Below, in pieces: positions 34,128 through 42,973 of a stretch of DNA of 64,000 bases (the first letter of the stretch is position 1; each line of letters opens with the position of its first letter). The notes under the pieces are model-generated. The model worked only from the letters and a program-made list of their open reading frames with translations, did not search any database and was not told where the DNA came from. The stretch covers positions 124,001-188,000 of the forward strand of contig NZ_JAPFGB010000001.1 of NCBI RefSeq assembly GCF_026241095.1, given 5' to 3'. The translations under genes were made by a program, and so were the position numbers. The stretch is from Saccharopolyspora sp. NFXS83. Its GTDB lineage: Bacteria; Actinomycetota; Actinomycetes; Mycobacteriales; Pseudonocardiaceae.

Positions 34128-34273
34128 CCCGAGCCTTCATTTATCCGCGTATCCCGCTCCCGTGACCAGTTTCCTGCGCCAAGCGCCCACGAGCCGTGGG
34201 TAGACCGCCAAGACGGCGCGTCCACCCGTTTGCTCCCCACCGCCAACTTTCGGAGGCGTCAGGAATCGGAGCA

Positions 34274-34307
34274 CTACGAAAGTTGCAGATGTTCGCAACT
34301 CTCGTAG
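34274..34307. promoter_or_regulatory. 34-bp imperfect palindrome upstream of the secreted-protein gene
   Basis: CTACGA-a-AGTTGC-N8-GCAACT-c-TCGTAG: two 6-bp arms separated by a single mismatch, centred about 130 bp before the ATG at 34424. It may be an operator or the terminator of a lost gene. Confidence 0.5.
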
Positions 34308-34423
34308 CTTCGAGCCTCGACTTTCCGCCGTCGCAGCCCCAGCCGTAGTTCATGTTGAATTGGGGAGATCGAAAGTTTCGAGCAAAGAAACAAGCAAGCT
34401 AAAACCTGCCGAGGAGTAGAACT

Positions 34424-34846
34424 ATGTTGAGGCGACTGCTTGCACTTCCCGTTGTCGTAGCGGCTGCTGTCGCACTGTCGGCCGCACCCGCAGGAGCTAC
34501 TCAGGCCAAAGGGGCAGGGTGGGATTACAAAGGAAGCTATGACTTTATAAATAAGGGAAACGAGTACTATCCCTATGAGACTAACGCCGTCAATTCCGGA
34601 GGTGGCAGCTTTAAGGTCTGCATCGGTACCTCTAACACCGAGGATAATTGGTACGTGCTTAAGGAGTGGGACCCTGGGGCGAACGCCGACGAGGAAGTTG
34701 TCTCGTGGTGGAGCGGAAGCGGCGACAGTAGCGGATGTAAGGTCATTAGCAATCTCAACAAGTATGTTGACGGAAGTAACGGACGAGCGGAATTCTATGT
34801 CGGCACGCAAGACCCAGCCGCCATCCATGCCCAGTATTGGGACTGA
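34424..34846 (+). CDS. Small secreted protein, function unknown
   Basis: 140 residues with a Sec signal peptide (MLRRLLALPVVVAAAVALSA, cleavage near AGA-TQA at residue 26) and a mature domain of about 115 residues rich in Tyr, Trp, Ser, Gly and Asn. It has two cysteines (FKVCIGT, SSGCKVI) likely disulfide-linked. ATG has GAGGAG upstream. Codons are clearly more A/T-rich than the chromosomal average, consistent with transfer. The small exported beta-rich shape resembles other short streptomycete secreted proteins, but I cannot name a family. Confidence 0.72.
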   Translation: MLRRLLALPVVVAAAVALSAAPAGATQAKGAGWDYKGSYDFINKGNEYYPYETNAVNSGGGSFKVCIGTSNTEDNWYVLKEWDPGANADEEVVSWWSGSGDSSGCKVISNLNKYVDGSNGRAEFYVGTQDPAAIHAQYWD

Positions 34847-35280
34847 CGCGCTGTGATGTGCTGTGGAGCGGTCACTACCTGGCGGGCGCCCGGTGGCGGG
34901 TCATCGTCGGCTGCGCCCACGCTTTACCTCCACAAAACAACCTCGAGTGACCGGAAACAACCACAGGCCACGTCATTTGTGATTGCAATTCTTACAGGTC
35001 ATGCGCAGTAATGAGAAGTGGCCGGTGACAATCGAGGGCGTGGCCTCAGAATCCGTCGGTCTAGGTTCGTCGACGACGCAGCGGGGGCCACTCGTGGGGT
35101 ACGTGCGGAGCACAGACGACCGAGAGCGACGGCAACTAACCAATGCGGCACGGCAGGCCATCGCGGTGGTGGCCTGCCGCGCCGCAGGTAGACGACGCGG
35201 CTGGAACGCCCTCCGGAGGCAGGGTTCAGCCGTGAGGGACAAGGTCCTGGTTCGCTAGGTGATCTTGAGTCCCGCACCCA
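34847..35280. other. Non-coding decayed region
   Basis: About 430 bp after the secreted-protein gene. A 91-codon frame at 34983-35258 has no ribosome site and no recognisable sequence, and I do not call it. Nothing else is visible. Confidence 0.5.
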
Positions 35281-35352
35281 TGGTCGCGTCGCGGTCTTCC
35301 TGGACGTCGCCGGGAACCGGTGGGACCTCCTCGGTCCGCTCGGCCCGAACTG
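35281..35352 (+). pseudogene. Possible C-terminal scrap of a VOC/glyoxalase-family protein
   Basis: A 23-codon stretch reading RVAVFLDVAGNRWDLLGP and ending in TGA matches the usual last strand of VOC proteins (DPxGNxWDL). Nothing upstream in any frame continues it. Short match, so low confidence. Confidence 0.3.
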
Positions 35353-35518
35353 AGAGCACCGGTGCGCGGCGTCGTCGCCGCTCGCGGATGCGGCCGGTGC
35401 AGGGCCCGCAGCAACGGGAAAGCGGCTGATCCGCTGGCGACCACTGGGCAGGATGAGGTCATGTTGGTTGACCACTTCCCGTTGCTCGGGTCGCGGCTGA
35501 CGACTCCGAGGCTCGAAC

Positions 35519-35756
35519 GAGCTGTGGGGAAAGATCGCGTGCACCGAAGTGGTGGTGCACGGCTGGGACCTCGCCCAGGCCACCGGGCAGCTCTTCGACC
35601 TGCCGGAGCGGACGTTGCGCACCTGCCTGGAGCACGGTCGCCTACTTCGTGCCGAACGCCCCGCTGCCGGACCTGTGGGGTGCCGCCGTCACCGTCCCCG
35701 CCGGGGCTCCGCTGATCGATCGGATCGTGGCCGTCACCGGCCGTCGTCCGGGCTGA
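35519..35756 (+). pseudogene. Remnant of a TIGR03086/mycothiol-dependent maleylpyruvate-isomerase-like protein
   Basis: Reads ELWGKIACTEVVVHGWDLAQ, then ATGQLFDLPERTLRTCLEH. After a one-base shift near 35636 it continues VAYFVPNAPLPDLWGAAVTV and ends in GRRPG-stop. The VVHGWDLA signature with its His is typical of DinB/MDMPI-type TIGR03086 proteins. The N-terminal half is missing and a frameshift is present, so it is a broken gene. Confidence 0.55.
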
Positions 35757-36121
35757 GGGGCGCGGGTCCACACGACAGCCGATCCGTCAGGACCGTGCCG
35801 GACGGCAGCGGTCGTCCCGAAGGCTGACCGGCTCCTACCGCCTCATGGCGAGTGCTTCCGCAGCAAGGAAGGCGATGGCCGGAACAGCCGGCGGCCTGCC
35901 ATTGCGTGCGCGACCTGGTCGACGGCGGACAGTCGCCCGAGTGCAGCGGTCGTTCCCCAGGGGGCGGCCGTACGTAGCGGAGGCGCTGACGTGGTCGTAT
36001 CCGGCGATTTCGCCTGATCGGCCGCCGCGGTCGCACCATTGCCCGCCGGTCGCGCGAAGGCGGCGCGGCTGCGCGAAAGCGCGGGCGGGTGGGTGGTGTG
36101 AGGAGATCCCCGCGCCCTGCT
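35757..36121. other. Non-coding region before the TetR-P450 locus
   Basis: About 365 bp with no supported gene; open frames on both strands lack ribosome sites and are composition artefacts. Confidence 0.5.
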
Positions 36122-36153
36122 CCGTACATGTACATTAGTTCGTACATGTACGG
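36122..36153. promoter_or_regulatory. Double-palindrome operator upstream of TetR-P450
   Basis: CCGTACATGTAC (36122-36133) and GTACATGTACGG (36142-36153) are mirror copies separated by ATTAGTTC; each contains the perfect palindrome GTACATGTAC. It lies 25 bp before the TetR start, a typical autorepressor site for a TetR dimer pair. Confidence 0.75.
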
Positions 36154-36177
36154 AGCCCAGCTGGGAAGGGGTGCGGT

Positions 36178-36780
36178 GTGCCACCGAGGACGGCGAGGGA
36201 ACGGGTTCGCGGCGAGGTCCGTCAGGAGATCCTCGACGAGGCCGAGCGGCTCATCCGGGAGGAAGGTCTTGCGGGCCTGACGATGCGCAAGCTCGCCTCC
36301 CGGCTCGGGTACGCGCCGATGTCGCTGTACTCGTACTTCGCCGACAAGCAGGCGCTGCTGCACGAACTCGGGCGGCAGGGGTTCGAGGTGATCGCGCGCC
36401 GCCTCGCGGGGGCGGTCGAGCGGGGCGGCGTCGACGGCGTTCGCGAGCTGCTGGTGGAGTTCGTGCGCTACGCGCACGAGGACCCGGTGCACTACCGGTC
36501 GCTGTTCCTGGGCGAGAAGCCCATCACCGATCGGCCGGAGTGCCCGGACGCGGTGAACCCGGCGTTCGCGCTGCTGTCCGAGCACGTGGCGGAATGCGTC
36601 GCGCGCGGAGCTCTCAGCGGCGACGTGCTCGCGACGAGCACGGTGCTGTGGACGGCGGTGCACGGTGTCGCCACCGTGGTCGTCACCTTCGAGCATTGTC
36701 CATTCGGGTCCTGGGAAACCTATGCGGAAACGATGGTGGACACGGCGTTGGCCGGAGTTCGCGCCCGCGCGGGCGGCTGA
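36178..36780 (+). CDS. TetR-family repressor, probable regulator of the P450 fusion
   Basis: 200 residues with an N-terminal helix-turn-helix (LTMRKLASRLGYAPMSLYSYFADK, ~38-61) and a TetR_C ligand domain. GTG at 36178 has AAGGGG about 7 nt upstream. The P450-reductase gene follows after 73 bp on the same strand. In Bacillus megaterium the CYP102A1 gene is likewise preceded by a TetR-type repressor (Bm3R1) that senses fatty acids, so the pairing is functionally plausible. Confidence 0.85.
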   Translation: MPPRTARERVRGEVRQEILDEAERLIREEGLAGLTMRKLASRLGYAPMSLYSYFADKQALLHELGRQGFEVIARRLAGAVERGGVDGVRELLVEFVRYAHEDPVHYRSLFLGEKPITDRPECPDAVNPAFALLSEHVAECVARGALSGDVLATSTVLWTAVHGVATVVVTFEHCPFGSWETYAETMVDTALAGVRARAGG

Positions 36781-36853
36781 ACCGTCGCCGCGAGAGCGAG
36801 ACGGAGTCGAAGCAGCGGGTTCCGGCGAACCCGATCCCCACTGGAGGGTTGAG

Positions 36854-39800
36854 ATGACCACGCCCCAGGAACTTGTGGCGATCCCGCGCCCGAAGCCGAA
36901 ACCGATCGTCGGCAACCTCCCGGAGCTCGACGCGGACAAGGGCGTCTTCCGCTTCGTGGAGCTGGCCGAGCAGTACGGTCCGATCTTCCGGTTGCAGCTG
37001 CTGAACCGGAAGCTGGTCGTCGTGCAGTCGCAGGAACTGGTCGACGAGCTCTGCGATGAGGACCGGTTCGACAAGGCGCTCAACACGCCGCTGCTCAACG
37101 TCCGGGACTTCGCGGGCGACGGGCTGTTCACCTCGTGGACCGACGAGCCGAACTGGCAGGCGGCGCACCGGATCCTGATGCCCGCGTTCGGCCCGGCGTC
37201 GTTGCGCGACATGTTCGACGGCATGGCCGACATCGCCGAGCAGCTGCTGCTGATGTGGGAGCGGCGCGGGCCGGAGCACCGCATCGACGTCGCCGACGAC
37301 ACCACGCGGCTCACGCTGGACACGATCGCGCTGTGCTCGTTCAGCCACCGCTTCAACAGCTTCTACACGGAGCGGATGAACCCGTTCGTCGAGTCGATGG
37401 TGCGGGCGCTGGTCGAATCCGGTGCGCGCGGCAGGCGGCTGCCGGGGCAGGAACTCCTGATGCGCGGCACCCGCAAGCAGTACGCGGCGGACAAGGAGCT
37501 GATGCACCGGGTCGCCGACCAGCTCATCGCCGACCGCCGGGAGCACCCGCTTCCCGAAGGACAGCACGACATCCTGGACACGATGCTCACCGCCACCGAC
37601 CCGAAGACAGGGGCGCGGCTGCCCGACGAGAACGTGCGCTACCAGCTGGTCACCTTCCTCATCGCCGGGCACGAAACCACCAGCGGGCTGCTCACGTTCA
37701 CCTTGCATGAACTGCTGCGGAACCCGGACGTGCTGGCGAAGGCGCAGGCCGAAGTGGACCGGGTGCTGGGCACCGAGGCGCCGCGGTTCGAGCACCTGAG
37801 CGGGCTCGGCTACCTCGACCAGATCTTCAAGGAGTCGCTGCGGCTGTGGCCGACGGCGCCCGCGTTCGCCGTCACCCCGCGCGCGGACGGCACCGTGCTC
37901 GGCGGGCGCTACGAGCTGGACCGGGACGACACGCTGCTGGTCGTGGCACCCGGCCTGCACCGGGATCCGGCGGTGTGGGGAGCGGACGCGGACACCTTCG
38001 ACCCGGACCGGTTCTCCTTCGAGCGCGCGGAAGTGCTGCCGCCGAACGCGTGGAAGCCGTTCGGCAACGGGCAGCGCTCCTGCATCGGACGCGGATTCGC
38101 GTTGCAGGAAGCCACGTTGTTCCTCGCGATGCTGTTGCAGCGCTTCGACATCTCCGCGGCCGACCCGGACTACCGGCTCAAGATCAAGCAGACGTTGACG
38201 ATCAAACCGGAGGGCCTGCACCTGCACGCCCGCAGGCGCGACCGGCGGATCAGCTCCGCGGAACCCGCCGAGCGGACCGCTCCCGCCACCGTGCGGGCCG
38301 AGCCGAACGGCGTGCCGGTGCGGGTGCTCTACGGCTCGAACGCGGGCACCGCGCAGGCGTTCGCGCAGCGCATCGCCAACGACGCCGCCTCTCGCGGCTA
38401 CACCGGAAGCCTCGATCCGCTCGACAGCGCCGTCGACGACCTCGCGGGCGACGGCGTGGTCGTCATCGTCACCGCGTCCTACGAGGGGCAGCCGCCGGAC
38501 AACGCGCGGGAGTTCGTGCGCTGGCTGCGGGAGCAGCCGGACGGGGCGCTGGCCGGGCTGCGGTACGTGGTGTTCGGCTGCGGCAACACCGATTGGGCGC
38601 GCACCTACCAGGCCGTTCCGTCCGAAGTGGACGAACAGCTCGCGCGGGCCGGGGCGACCCGGCTCGTCGAACGCGGCCGGGCCGACGCGCGCGACGACTT
38701 CTTCGGGCAGTTCGACGACTGGTACTCCGGGTTCTGGGGGCCGGTCGCGGCCGAGTTCGGGTTGGCGGACACCGCTCCGGAGACCGCCGGGCAGCTGTCG
38801 GTGGAGTTCGCCGGGACCACCCGCGACCCGATCGTGCGGGCCAACGACCTGCAGTGGGGCACCGTCGTCGAGAACCGCGAGCTCACCGACCTCTCCGCCG
38901 GGTCCAAGCGGCACTTGGAGATCGCGCTGCCGGAAGGCGTGCGCTACCGCGCCGGGGACTACCTCGCGGTGCTGCCGGTCAACCCGCCCGCCGTGGTGGC
39001 GCGGGCGCTGAGCCGGTTCGAACTCGCCCACGACGACCAGGTGGTGCTGCGCGGCGAGCGGACCTTCCTGCCGACCGGCGCCCACGTCGCCGCCGGTGAA
39101 CTGCTGAGCAGCTACGTCGAACTCGCCCAGCCCGCGACGCGCAGGCAGATCGAGCTGCTCGCCGACGCCGCCGCATGCCCGCCCGACGTGCGCGCGCTGC
39201 ACGCGCTGAGCCGGGACGCCGACGCGCACGCCGAGCAGGTCCTGCAGCCGCGGGTGACCCTGCTCGACCTGTTGGAGCGCTTCCCGTCCTGCGGGCTCAC
39301 CTTCGGCGGGTTCCTGCGGTTGCTGAGCCCGCTGACGCCGCGGCAGTACTCCATCTCCAGCTCACCCCGGTGGGATCCGGCGCACGCCACGCTGACCGTG
39401 GCCGTGCTCAACGAGCCCGCGCGCTCCGGCAGCGGGATCTACGAGGGCGCCGCGTCGAACCACCTCGCGCAGGCCCGGCCGGGCACGAAGGTCGCGGTGA
39501 CGGTGCGGCCGTCGAACGTGGCGTTCCACCCGCCGGAGTCGTTGGAGGCGCCGCTGGTGCTGGCCTGCGCGGGCAGCGGAATCGCGCCGTTCCGCGGCTT
39601 CCTGCAGGACCGCGCGCTCGCCGCGCGGGAGCAGGGCGTGACTCCGGCGCCCGCGCTGCTGTTCTTCGGTTGCCACGGCCCGGAATCCGACCACCTGTAC
39701 CGCGAGGAGCTCGCGGCGTGGGTGGCGGACGGCGTGGTCGACGTGCGGCCCGCGTACTCCGCGGAACCGGTCGACGGCGTCCGCTACGTGCAGGACCGGC

Positions 39801-40012
39801 TCTGGGCGGACCGCGCCGACGTGATCGACCTGGTGGAGCGGGGGGCGACGGTGTTCGTGTGTGGCGACGGGCAGCGGATGGCTCCGGCCGTGCACCGGAC
39901 CTGCGCCCGCATCTACGAGGAAGCCACCGGCGCCACCGCGGAGCAGGCGGAGCAGTGGATGGTCGCGATGGAGCGCGACCACGCCCGCTACGTCGCCGAC
40001 GTCTTCGCCTGA
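36854..40012 (+). CDS. Self-sufficient cytochrome P450 / NADPH-P450 reductase (CYP102-type)
   Basis: Single-chain monooxygenase of 1052 residues, close to CYP102A1 (1049). P450 domain (1-470): I-helix AGHETTSG near 268, ExxR in KESLRLW, heme loop FGNGQRSCIG with Cys410. FMN domain (~490-640) starts LYGSNAGTAQAF. FAD/NADPH domain (~675-1052) has RQYSISSSP for FAD and GSGIAPFRGF for NADPH, ending YVADVFA. It probably hydroxylates medium or long fatty acids at subterminal positions. ATG at 36854 has GGAGGG upstream. All domains are uninterrupted. Confidence 0.93.
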   Translation: MTTPQELVAIPRPKPKPIVGNLPELDADKGVFRFVELAEQYGPIFRLQLLNRKLVVVQSQELVDELCDEDRFDKALNTPLLNVRDFAGDGLFTSWTDEPNWQAAHRILMPAFGPASLRDMFDGMADIAEQLLLMWERRGPEHRIDVADDTTRLTLDTIALCSFSHRFNSFYTERMNPFVESMVRALVESGARGRRLPGQELLMRGTRKQYAADKELMHRVADQLIADRREHPLPEGQHDILDTMLTATDPKTGARLPDENVRYQLVTFLIAGHETTSGLLTFTLHELLRNPDVLAKAQAEVDRVLGTEAPRFEHLSGLGYLDQIFKESLRLWPTAPAFAVTPRADGTVLGGRYELDRDDTLLVVAPGLHRDPAVWGADADTFDPDRFSFERAEVLPPNAWKPFGNGQRSCIGRGFALQEATLFLAMLLQRFDISAADPDYRLKIKQTLTIKPEGLHLHARRRDRRISSAEPAERTAPATVRAEPNGVPVRVLYGSNAGTAQAFAQRIANDAASRGYTGSLDPLDSAVDDLAGDGVVVIVTASYEGQPPDNAREFVRWLREQPDGALAGLRYVVFGCGNTDWARTYQAVPSEVDEQLARAGATRLVERGRADARDDFFGQFDDWYSGFWGPVAAEFGLADTAPETAGQLSVEFAGTTRDPIVRANDLQWGTVVENRELTDLSAGSKRHLEIALPEGVRYRAGDYLAVLPVNPPAVVARALSRFELAHDDQVVLRGERTFLPTGAHVAAGELLSSYVELAQPATRRQIELLADAAACPPDVRALHALSRDADAHAEQVLQPRVTLLDLLERFPSCGLTFGGFLRLLSPLTPRQYSISSSPRWDPAHATLTVAVLNEPARSGSGIYEGAASNHLAQARPGTKVAVTVRPSNVAFHPPESLEAPLVLACAGSGIAPFRGFLQDRALAAREQGVTPAPALLFFGCHGPESDHLYREELAAWVADGVVDVRPAYSAEPVDGVRYVQDRLWADRADVIDLVERGATVFVCGDGQRMAPAVHRTCARIYEEATGATAEQAEQWMVAMERDHARYVADVFA

Positions 40013-40099
40013 GCCGGTGCCGGGGCCTTTGGCCCCTGGGACGGCGCTTCCCGATGGGCGCACCGTGGTTGCCGGGCGTGTCCGTGCGGGAGGTGAGTC

Positions 40100-40738
40100 G
40101 TGGGCCTGCAGATCCTGCCGTTGGCCATCACCATGCTGGCCGGGCCGCAGATCATGTCGGCGATCGTGTTCGTGACGACCGCGCGACCGGTGCGGGTCTC
40201 GGTGGCGTTCGTGCTCGGCGTGCTCGTGGCGACGACGTTCGGCGTGCTCGTGGCCAGCGGGCTGGCCGCGCTGCTGGGCGGCGCTTTCCCGGTCGACGGC
40301 GAATCGCACGCGGCGGGAACGCTGGGCAAGGTCGTCCAGATCGCGTTGATGGCCCTGCTGGCCCTGCTGGCGCTGCGCAACTGGCTCCGGCGCAAGACGG
40401 CCGAGCCGCCGAAGTGGCTGGGCGCCCTGCTCGCGGCCGGTCCGGGCACCGCGCTCAAGACGGGGCTGCTGGTGGTGCTCGCGATGCCGTCCGACATCGT
40501 GATCATGCTGACGGTCGGGGTGAACCTCCAGCACCACGACGCCGGGCCGGTCGCCGCGGTCCCGTTCATCGCGGCCACCACGTTGATCGCGGCTCTGCCG
40601 CTGCTGCTGTACCTGCTGTTCCACCGGCGTGCGGTGACGGCGATGCCGAAGCTGCGGGACTGGATGAACACCCGCAGCTGGCTGGTCAACATCATCGTGT
40701 GCCTGTTCTTCATCGTCCTGATCGCCACCGGCGGCTGA
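40100..40738 (+). CDS. GAP/Sap-family integral membrane protein
   Basis: 212 residues with six predicted helices, starting LQILPLAITMLAGPQIMSAIVF. Features are those of the GAP family (Sap, sulfolipid-addressing protein of mycobacteria), which export glycolipids or peptidolipids. A conserved internal segment PGTALKTGLLVVLAMPSD is visible. GTG at 40100 follows GGGAGG. The gene is 87 bp after the P450 fusion on the same strand and may be co-transcribed. Substrate unknown. Confidence 0.75.
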   Translation: MGLQILPLAITMLAGPQIMSAIVFVTTARPVRVSVAFVLGVLVATTFGVLVASGLAALLGGAFPVDGESHAAGTLGKVVQIALMALLALLALRNWLRRKTAEPPKWLGALLAAGPGTALKTGLLVVLAMPSDIVIMLTVGVNLQHHDAGPVAAVPFIAATTLIAALPLLLYLLFHRRAVTAMPKLRDWMNTRSWLVNIIVCLFFIVLIATGG

Positions 40739-40769
40739 TCCGGACGACCTCCCCCCCGGCGAGGAAACC

Positions 40770-40783
40770 GCTGAGGTTCCGCT
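40770..40783 (+). repeat. Dispersed intergenic motif GCTGAGGTTCCGCT, copy 1
   Basis: One of four intergenic copies in the window (also 55994, 58360 reverse, 61988). It lies between two convergent genes. See findings for the larger shared module. Confidence 0.5.
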
Positions 40784-40824
40784 ACCCGACCTGCTGCGCG
40801 GACCGAGTTCAAGGACTGGGGCGG

Positions 40825-41799
40825 TCAGGAGTGTTCGGCTCCGTTGAAGGGCGGGCTGGGGACGCACGGGGGTTCGACGGCGTTGTCCGGGTCCAGGGCG
40901 TTGACCACGTACTGCTCGGCGCGGCGGTCGAACGCGATGCCGATGTGGTCGGTGAGGTTGATCTCGCAGCCGTCCTGCAGCAGGACGTTGGTCACCTGCG
41001 GGCCTTCCATGAAGGCCGAGGTGTGCGGGGTGACGACCTCGTCGTACTTGGTCTGGATGACGGTGTAGTCGACGCCGGGCACCGCGTCGTCGCCGGCGTT
41101 GAGCTCGGCCATGAACTCGGAGTCCGCCAGCTGGTCGCGCACCGAGTCGCCCAGGCCGGCCTGCAGCAGTTCGGGGACGCCGGGCAGCTTCGAGAGCCCG
41201 AGCACGTCGGTGCCGTGGTTGGACGGGGACAGGCCCACCAGGTGCTCGACCTCGTCCGCGCCGCCGAGTTCGCCGAGGTAGTAGCGGGGCAGCATGCCGC
41301 CCTGCGAGTGCCCCACGATGTCGACCTTCTCGCTGCCGGTGGTGTCGCGGACCTCGTCGACGAACTCGGCGAGCTCGACGGCGGAGTCGGGTATCGCGGC
41401 GGTGCCGCCGGTGGGGAAGGCGCCGGGAGCACCGACGCCGAGCCCGCTGTCCTGGCCGTAGTTGAACGCGAACACGCAATAGCCCTCGTTGGCCAGGCGC
41501 GGCGACAGCGAATACCAGTTGAAGGTCATGTTCTCGACGGTCCCGTGCACCAGGACCACCGGTCGCGGGTGTTCCGGTGAGGGCGTGCAGGAGTCGTCGT
41601 TGGAGCCCGCGGGGGACGTTTCGGGGTGGGCCGCGGCGTGGGCGAAGGCCGCCGCCCCCGAGTTGATCACCGGGAGTTCGTCGTCGGCCGCCGCGTTCGC
41701 CGGGAAGGTCGCGCTCGCCGCCACGGCGGCCAGCACGACACCGAGCCGTCGTCTTCTCCGAGCGGTTCGCGCGGAGCCGTCACGAGTCCGGTTCGCCAT
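40825..41799 (-). CDS. Secreted alpha/beta-hydrolase lipase (EstA-like)
   Basis: 324 residues with a signal peptide (basic RRRRLGVVLAAVAASATFPA, cleavage near ANA-ADD). The alpha/beta-hydrolase fold shows the oxyanion HGTVEN (PVVLVHGT), the nucleophile motif GHSQGG (Ser about 170), and a probable acid/His region with DHIGIAFD near the end. Four cysteines suggest disulfides. ATG at 41799 is chosen for AGAGGTGG upstream. Likely an extracellular triacylglycerol lipase or esterase. Confidence 0.85.
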   Translation of the reverse strand: MANRTRDGSARTARRRRRLGVVLAAVAASATFPANAAADDELPVINSGAAAFAHAAAHPETSPAGSNDDSCTPSPEHPRPVVLVHGTVENMTFNWYSLSPRLANEGYCVFAFNYGQDSGLGVGAPGAFPTGGTAAIPDSAVELAEFVDEVRDTTGSEKVDIVGHSQGGMLPRYYLGELGGADEVEHLVGLSPSNHGTDVLGLSKLPGVPELLQAGLGDSVRDQLADSEFMAELNAGDDAVPGVDYTVIQTKYDEVVTPHTSAFMEGPQVTNVLLQDGCEINLTDHIGIAFDRRAEQYVVNALDPDNAVEPPCVPSPPFNGAEHS

Positions 41800-42313
41800 T
41801 GAACCCACCACCTCTTCTGAGCGTCGTCGCACAGATCAGGGGGTTCAACTTTTGCGCGCTCAACAAAGGAGCGTTCGTGTGACCCTATTCACATGTTCGT
41901 ATCCGGGAGGGCGCGTTGCCCGAGTCGACCCCGATGCGACTCGGGCAACGCGCGGGTCACCGCGGCCCCGTCGCGCGGTGACGTCTTCGGCCGGATCCCG
42001 TCAGGTGTGGTGGTGGGCCGCCGGGTGGCCGGTGCCGGAATTCTCCGCCGTTTCCGCGGTGGGCGATATCGCCGGATATCCGTGGAACTCGTCGAACATC
42101 CGGATGCGTCCGCGGCGCCGAGTTCGCTGCCGCGGAATCGGCGCGGTGCGCAGTCCTGGGGCATCCACCGCGTCGGCCACCTCGTCGCGTCGCGCAGTCG
42201 TCGGTGCGCGATAGCCGGAAGGCATTGCCCGGTCCCTCCGGCTCTGGATGCGAGTGCTCGCTGGGGAGAATAATGCCGCGGTATCGGCGAGAGGAAAACG
42301 CACGGATGCGGGT
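41800..42313. other. Intergenic region between lipase and Crp-like genes
   Basis: About 510 bp. It contains the lipase promoter and a possible 74-codon minus-strand gene (see 42001-42225). No other supported feature. Confidence 0.45.
42001..42225 (-). CDS. Possible small protein or peptide, 74 aa
   Basis: ATG at 42225 has GGAGGG 8 nt upstream. The product is Arg-rich at first, then ends in an acidic, Gly/His/Thr-rich tail (MFDEFHGYPAIS...GHPAAHHHT). The third-position G+C is moderate. It lies 89 bp downstream of the Crp-like gene on the same strand. No homology recognised. It could be a real small protein or a chance frame. Confidence 0.3.
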   Translation of the reverse strand: MPSGYRAPTTARRDEVADAVDAPGLRTAPIPRQRTRRRGRIRMFDEFHGYPAISPTAETAENSGTGHPAAHHHT

Positions 42314-42973
42314 TTAGCCGGAATAATCTGAGATTTCTCTTAGCCGCGGTAGATCCGTCACGACGATGCTGCGGTAGCCGCGCTGCAGCACGTCTTGTTC
42401 GTGCAGGTCGCGCAGCGCCTTCTCCACCGTGCGCAGCCGGACCCCGGCCAGCGTCGCCAGCTCCTCGTGGTTGAGCGGCGGGCCGATCCGCCAGTTGCCG
42501 TCGGAGTCCTGCTCGCCGTAGGTGTCCACGACCTCCAGCAGCACGCGCGGCACCCGCTTGGTCGCCGAGAGGTTCGCGTTGTCGATCCGGCGGCGGTTCG
42601 CCCAGCGCAACCGGGCGTTGACCATGAGGATCATCGCGACCGCCGCATCCGCGTGCTCGCTCAGGAAGCGGCGGAAATCGGTCGACTTGATCAGCCGGGC
42701 CCTGGTGTGCGCCCCCGCGATGACCGTGGCCGACCGGGCGCGGCGTTCCAGTGCGGCCATCTCGCCCACCAGGTCACCGCCGAAGCGGATGCCGAGCAGC
42801 GTCGGGCCGCCCGACTCCGACAGCGCCTGCACCTTCGCCGAGCCGCTCAGCAGCAGCACCACGTGCGAACTGTCGTCGCCTTGGCGAAGAATCGTGTGCC
42901 CCGCTTCGAAGATGACTTCGGGGCCGAGGTCGAGCAACGTCCGCTGGGTTTCGCGGCGCAGCCGGGCGAGCAA
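42314..42973 (-). CDS. Crp/Fnr-family transcriptional regulator
   Basis: About 219 residues: a cyclic-nucleotide-binding jelly roll (ILRQGDDSSHVVLLLSGSAKV; FGGDLVGEMAAL) and a C-terminal winged helix (LNHEELATLAGVRLRTVEKALRDL, ~165-190). The cAMP-contacting Arg is replaced in the RARSATV segment, which follows the family pattern loosely. The TTG at 42973 is the first usable codon but lacks a clear ribosome site, so the true start may be slightly upstream after GGAGGAGAGG. Effector unknown. Confidence 0.82.
   Translation of the reverse strand: MLARLRRETQRTLLDLGPEVIFEAGHTILRQGDDSSHVVLLLSGSAKVQALSESGGPTLLGIRFGGDLVGEMAALERRARSATVIAGAHTRARLIKSTDFRRFLSEHADAAVAMILMVNARLRWANRRRIDNANLSATKRVPRVLLEVVDTYGEQDSDGNWRIGPPLNHEELATLAGVRLRTVEKALRDLHEQDVLQRGYRSIVVTDLPRLREISDYSG

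Noticed and set aside
34983-35258. 91-codon plus-strand frame
   Set aside because: No ribosome site, no recognised sequence, and several competing frames in the same place.
36683-39229. 848-codon minus-strand frame
   Set aside because: Antisense of the P450-reductase fusion with typical shadow composition.
39362-41479. 705-codon minus-strand frame
   Set aside because: Spans antisense of the P450 tail and GAP gene and a second frame of the lipase; low complexity, no start signals.
41893-42273. 127-codon plus-strand frame between lipase and Crp-like genes
   Set aside because: No ribosome site; Arg/Gly-rich shadow composition.
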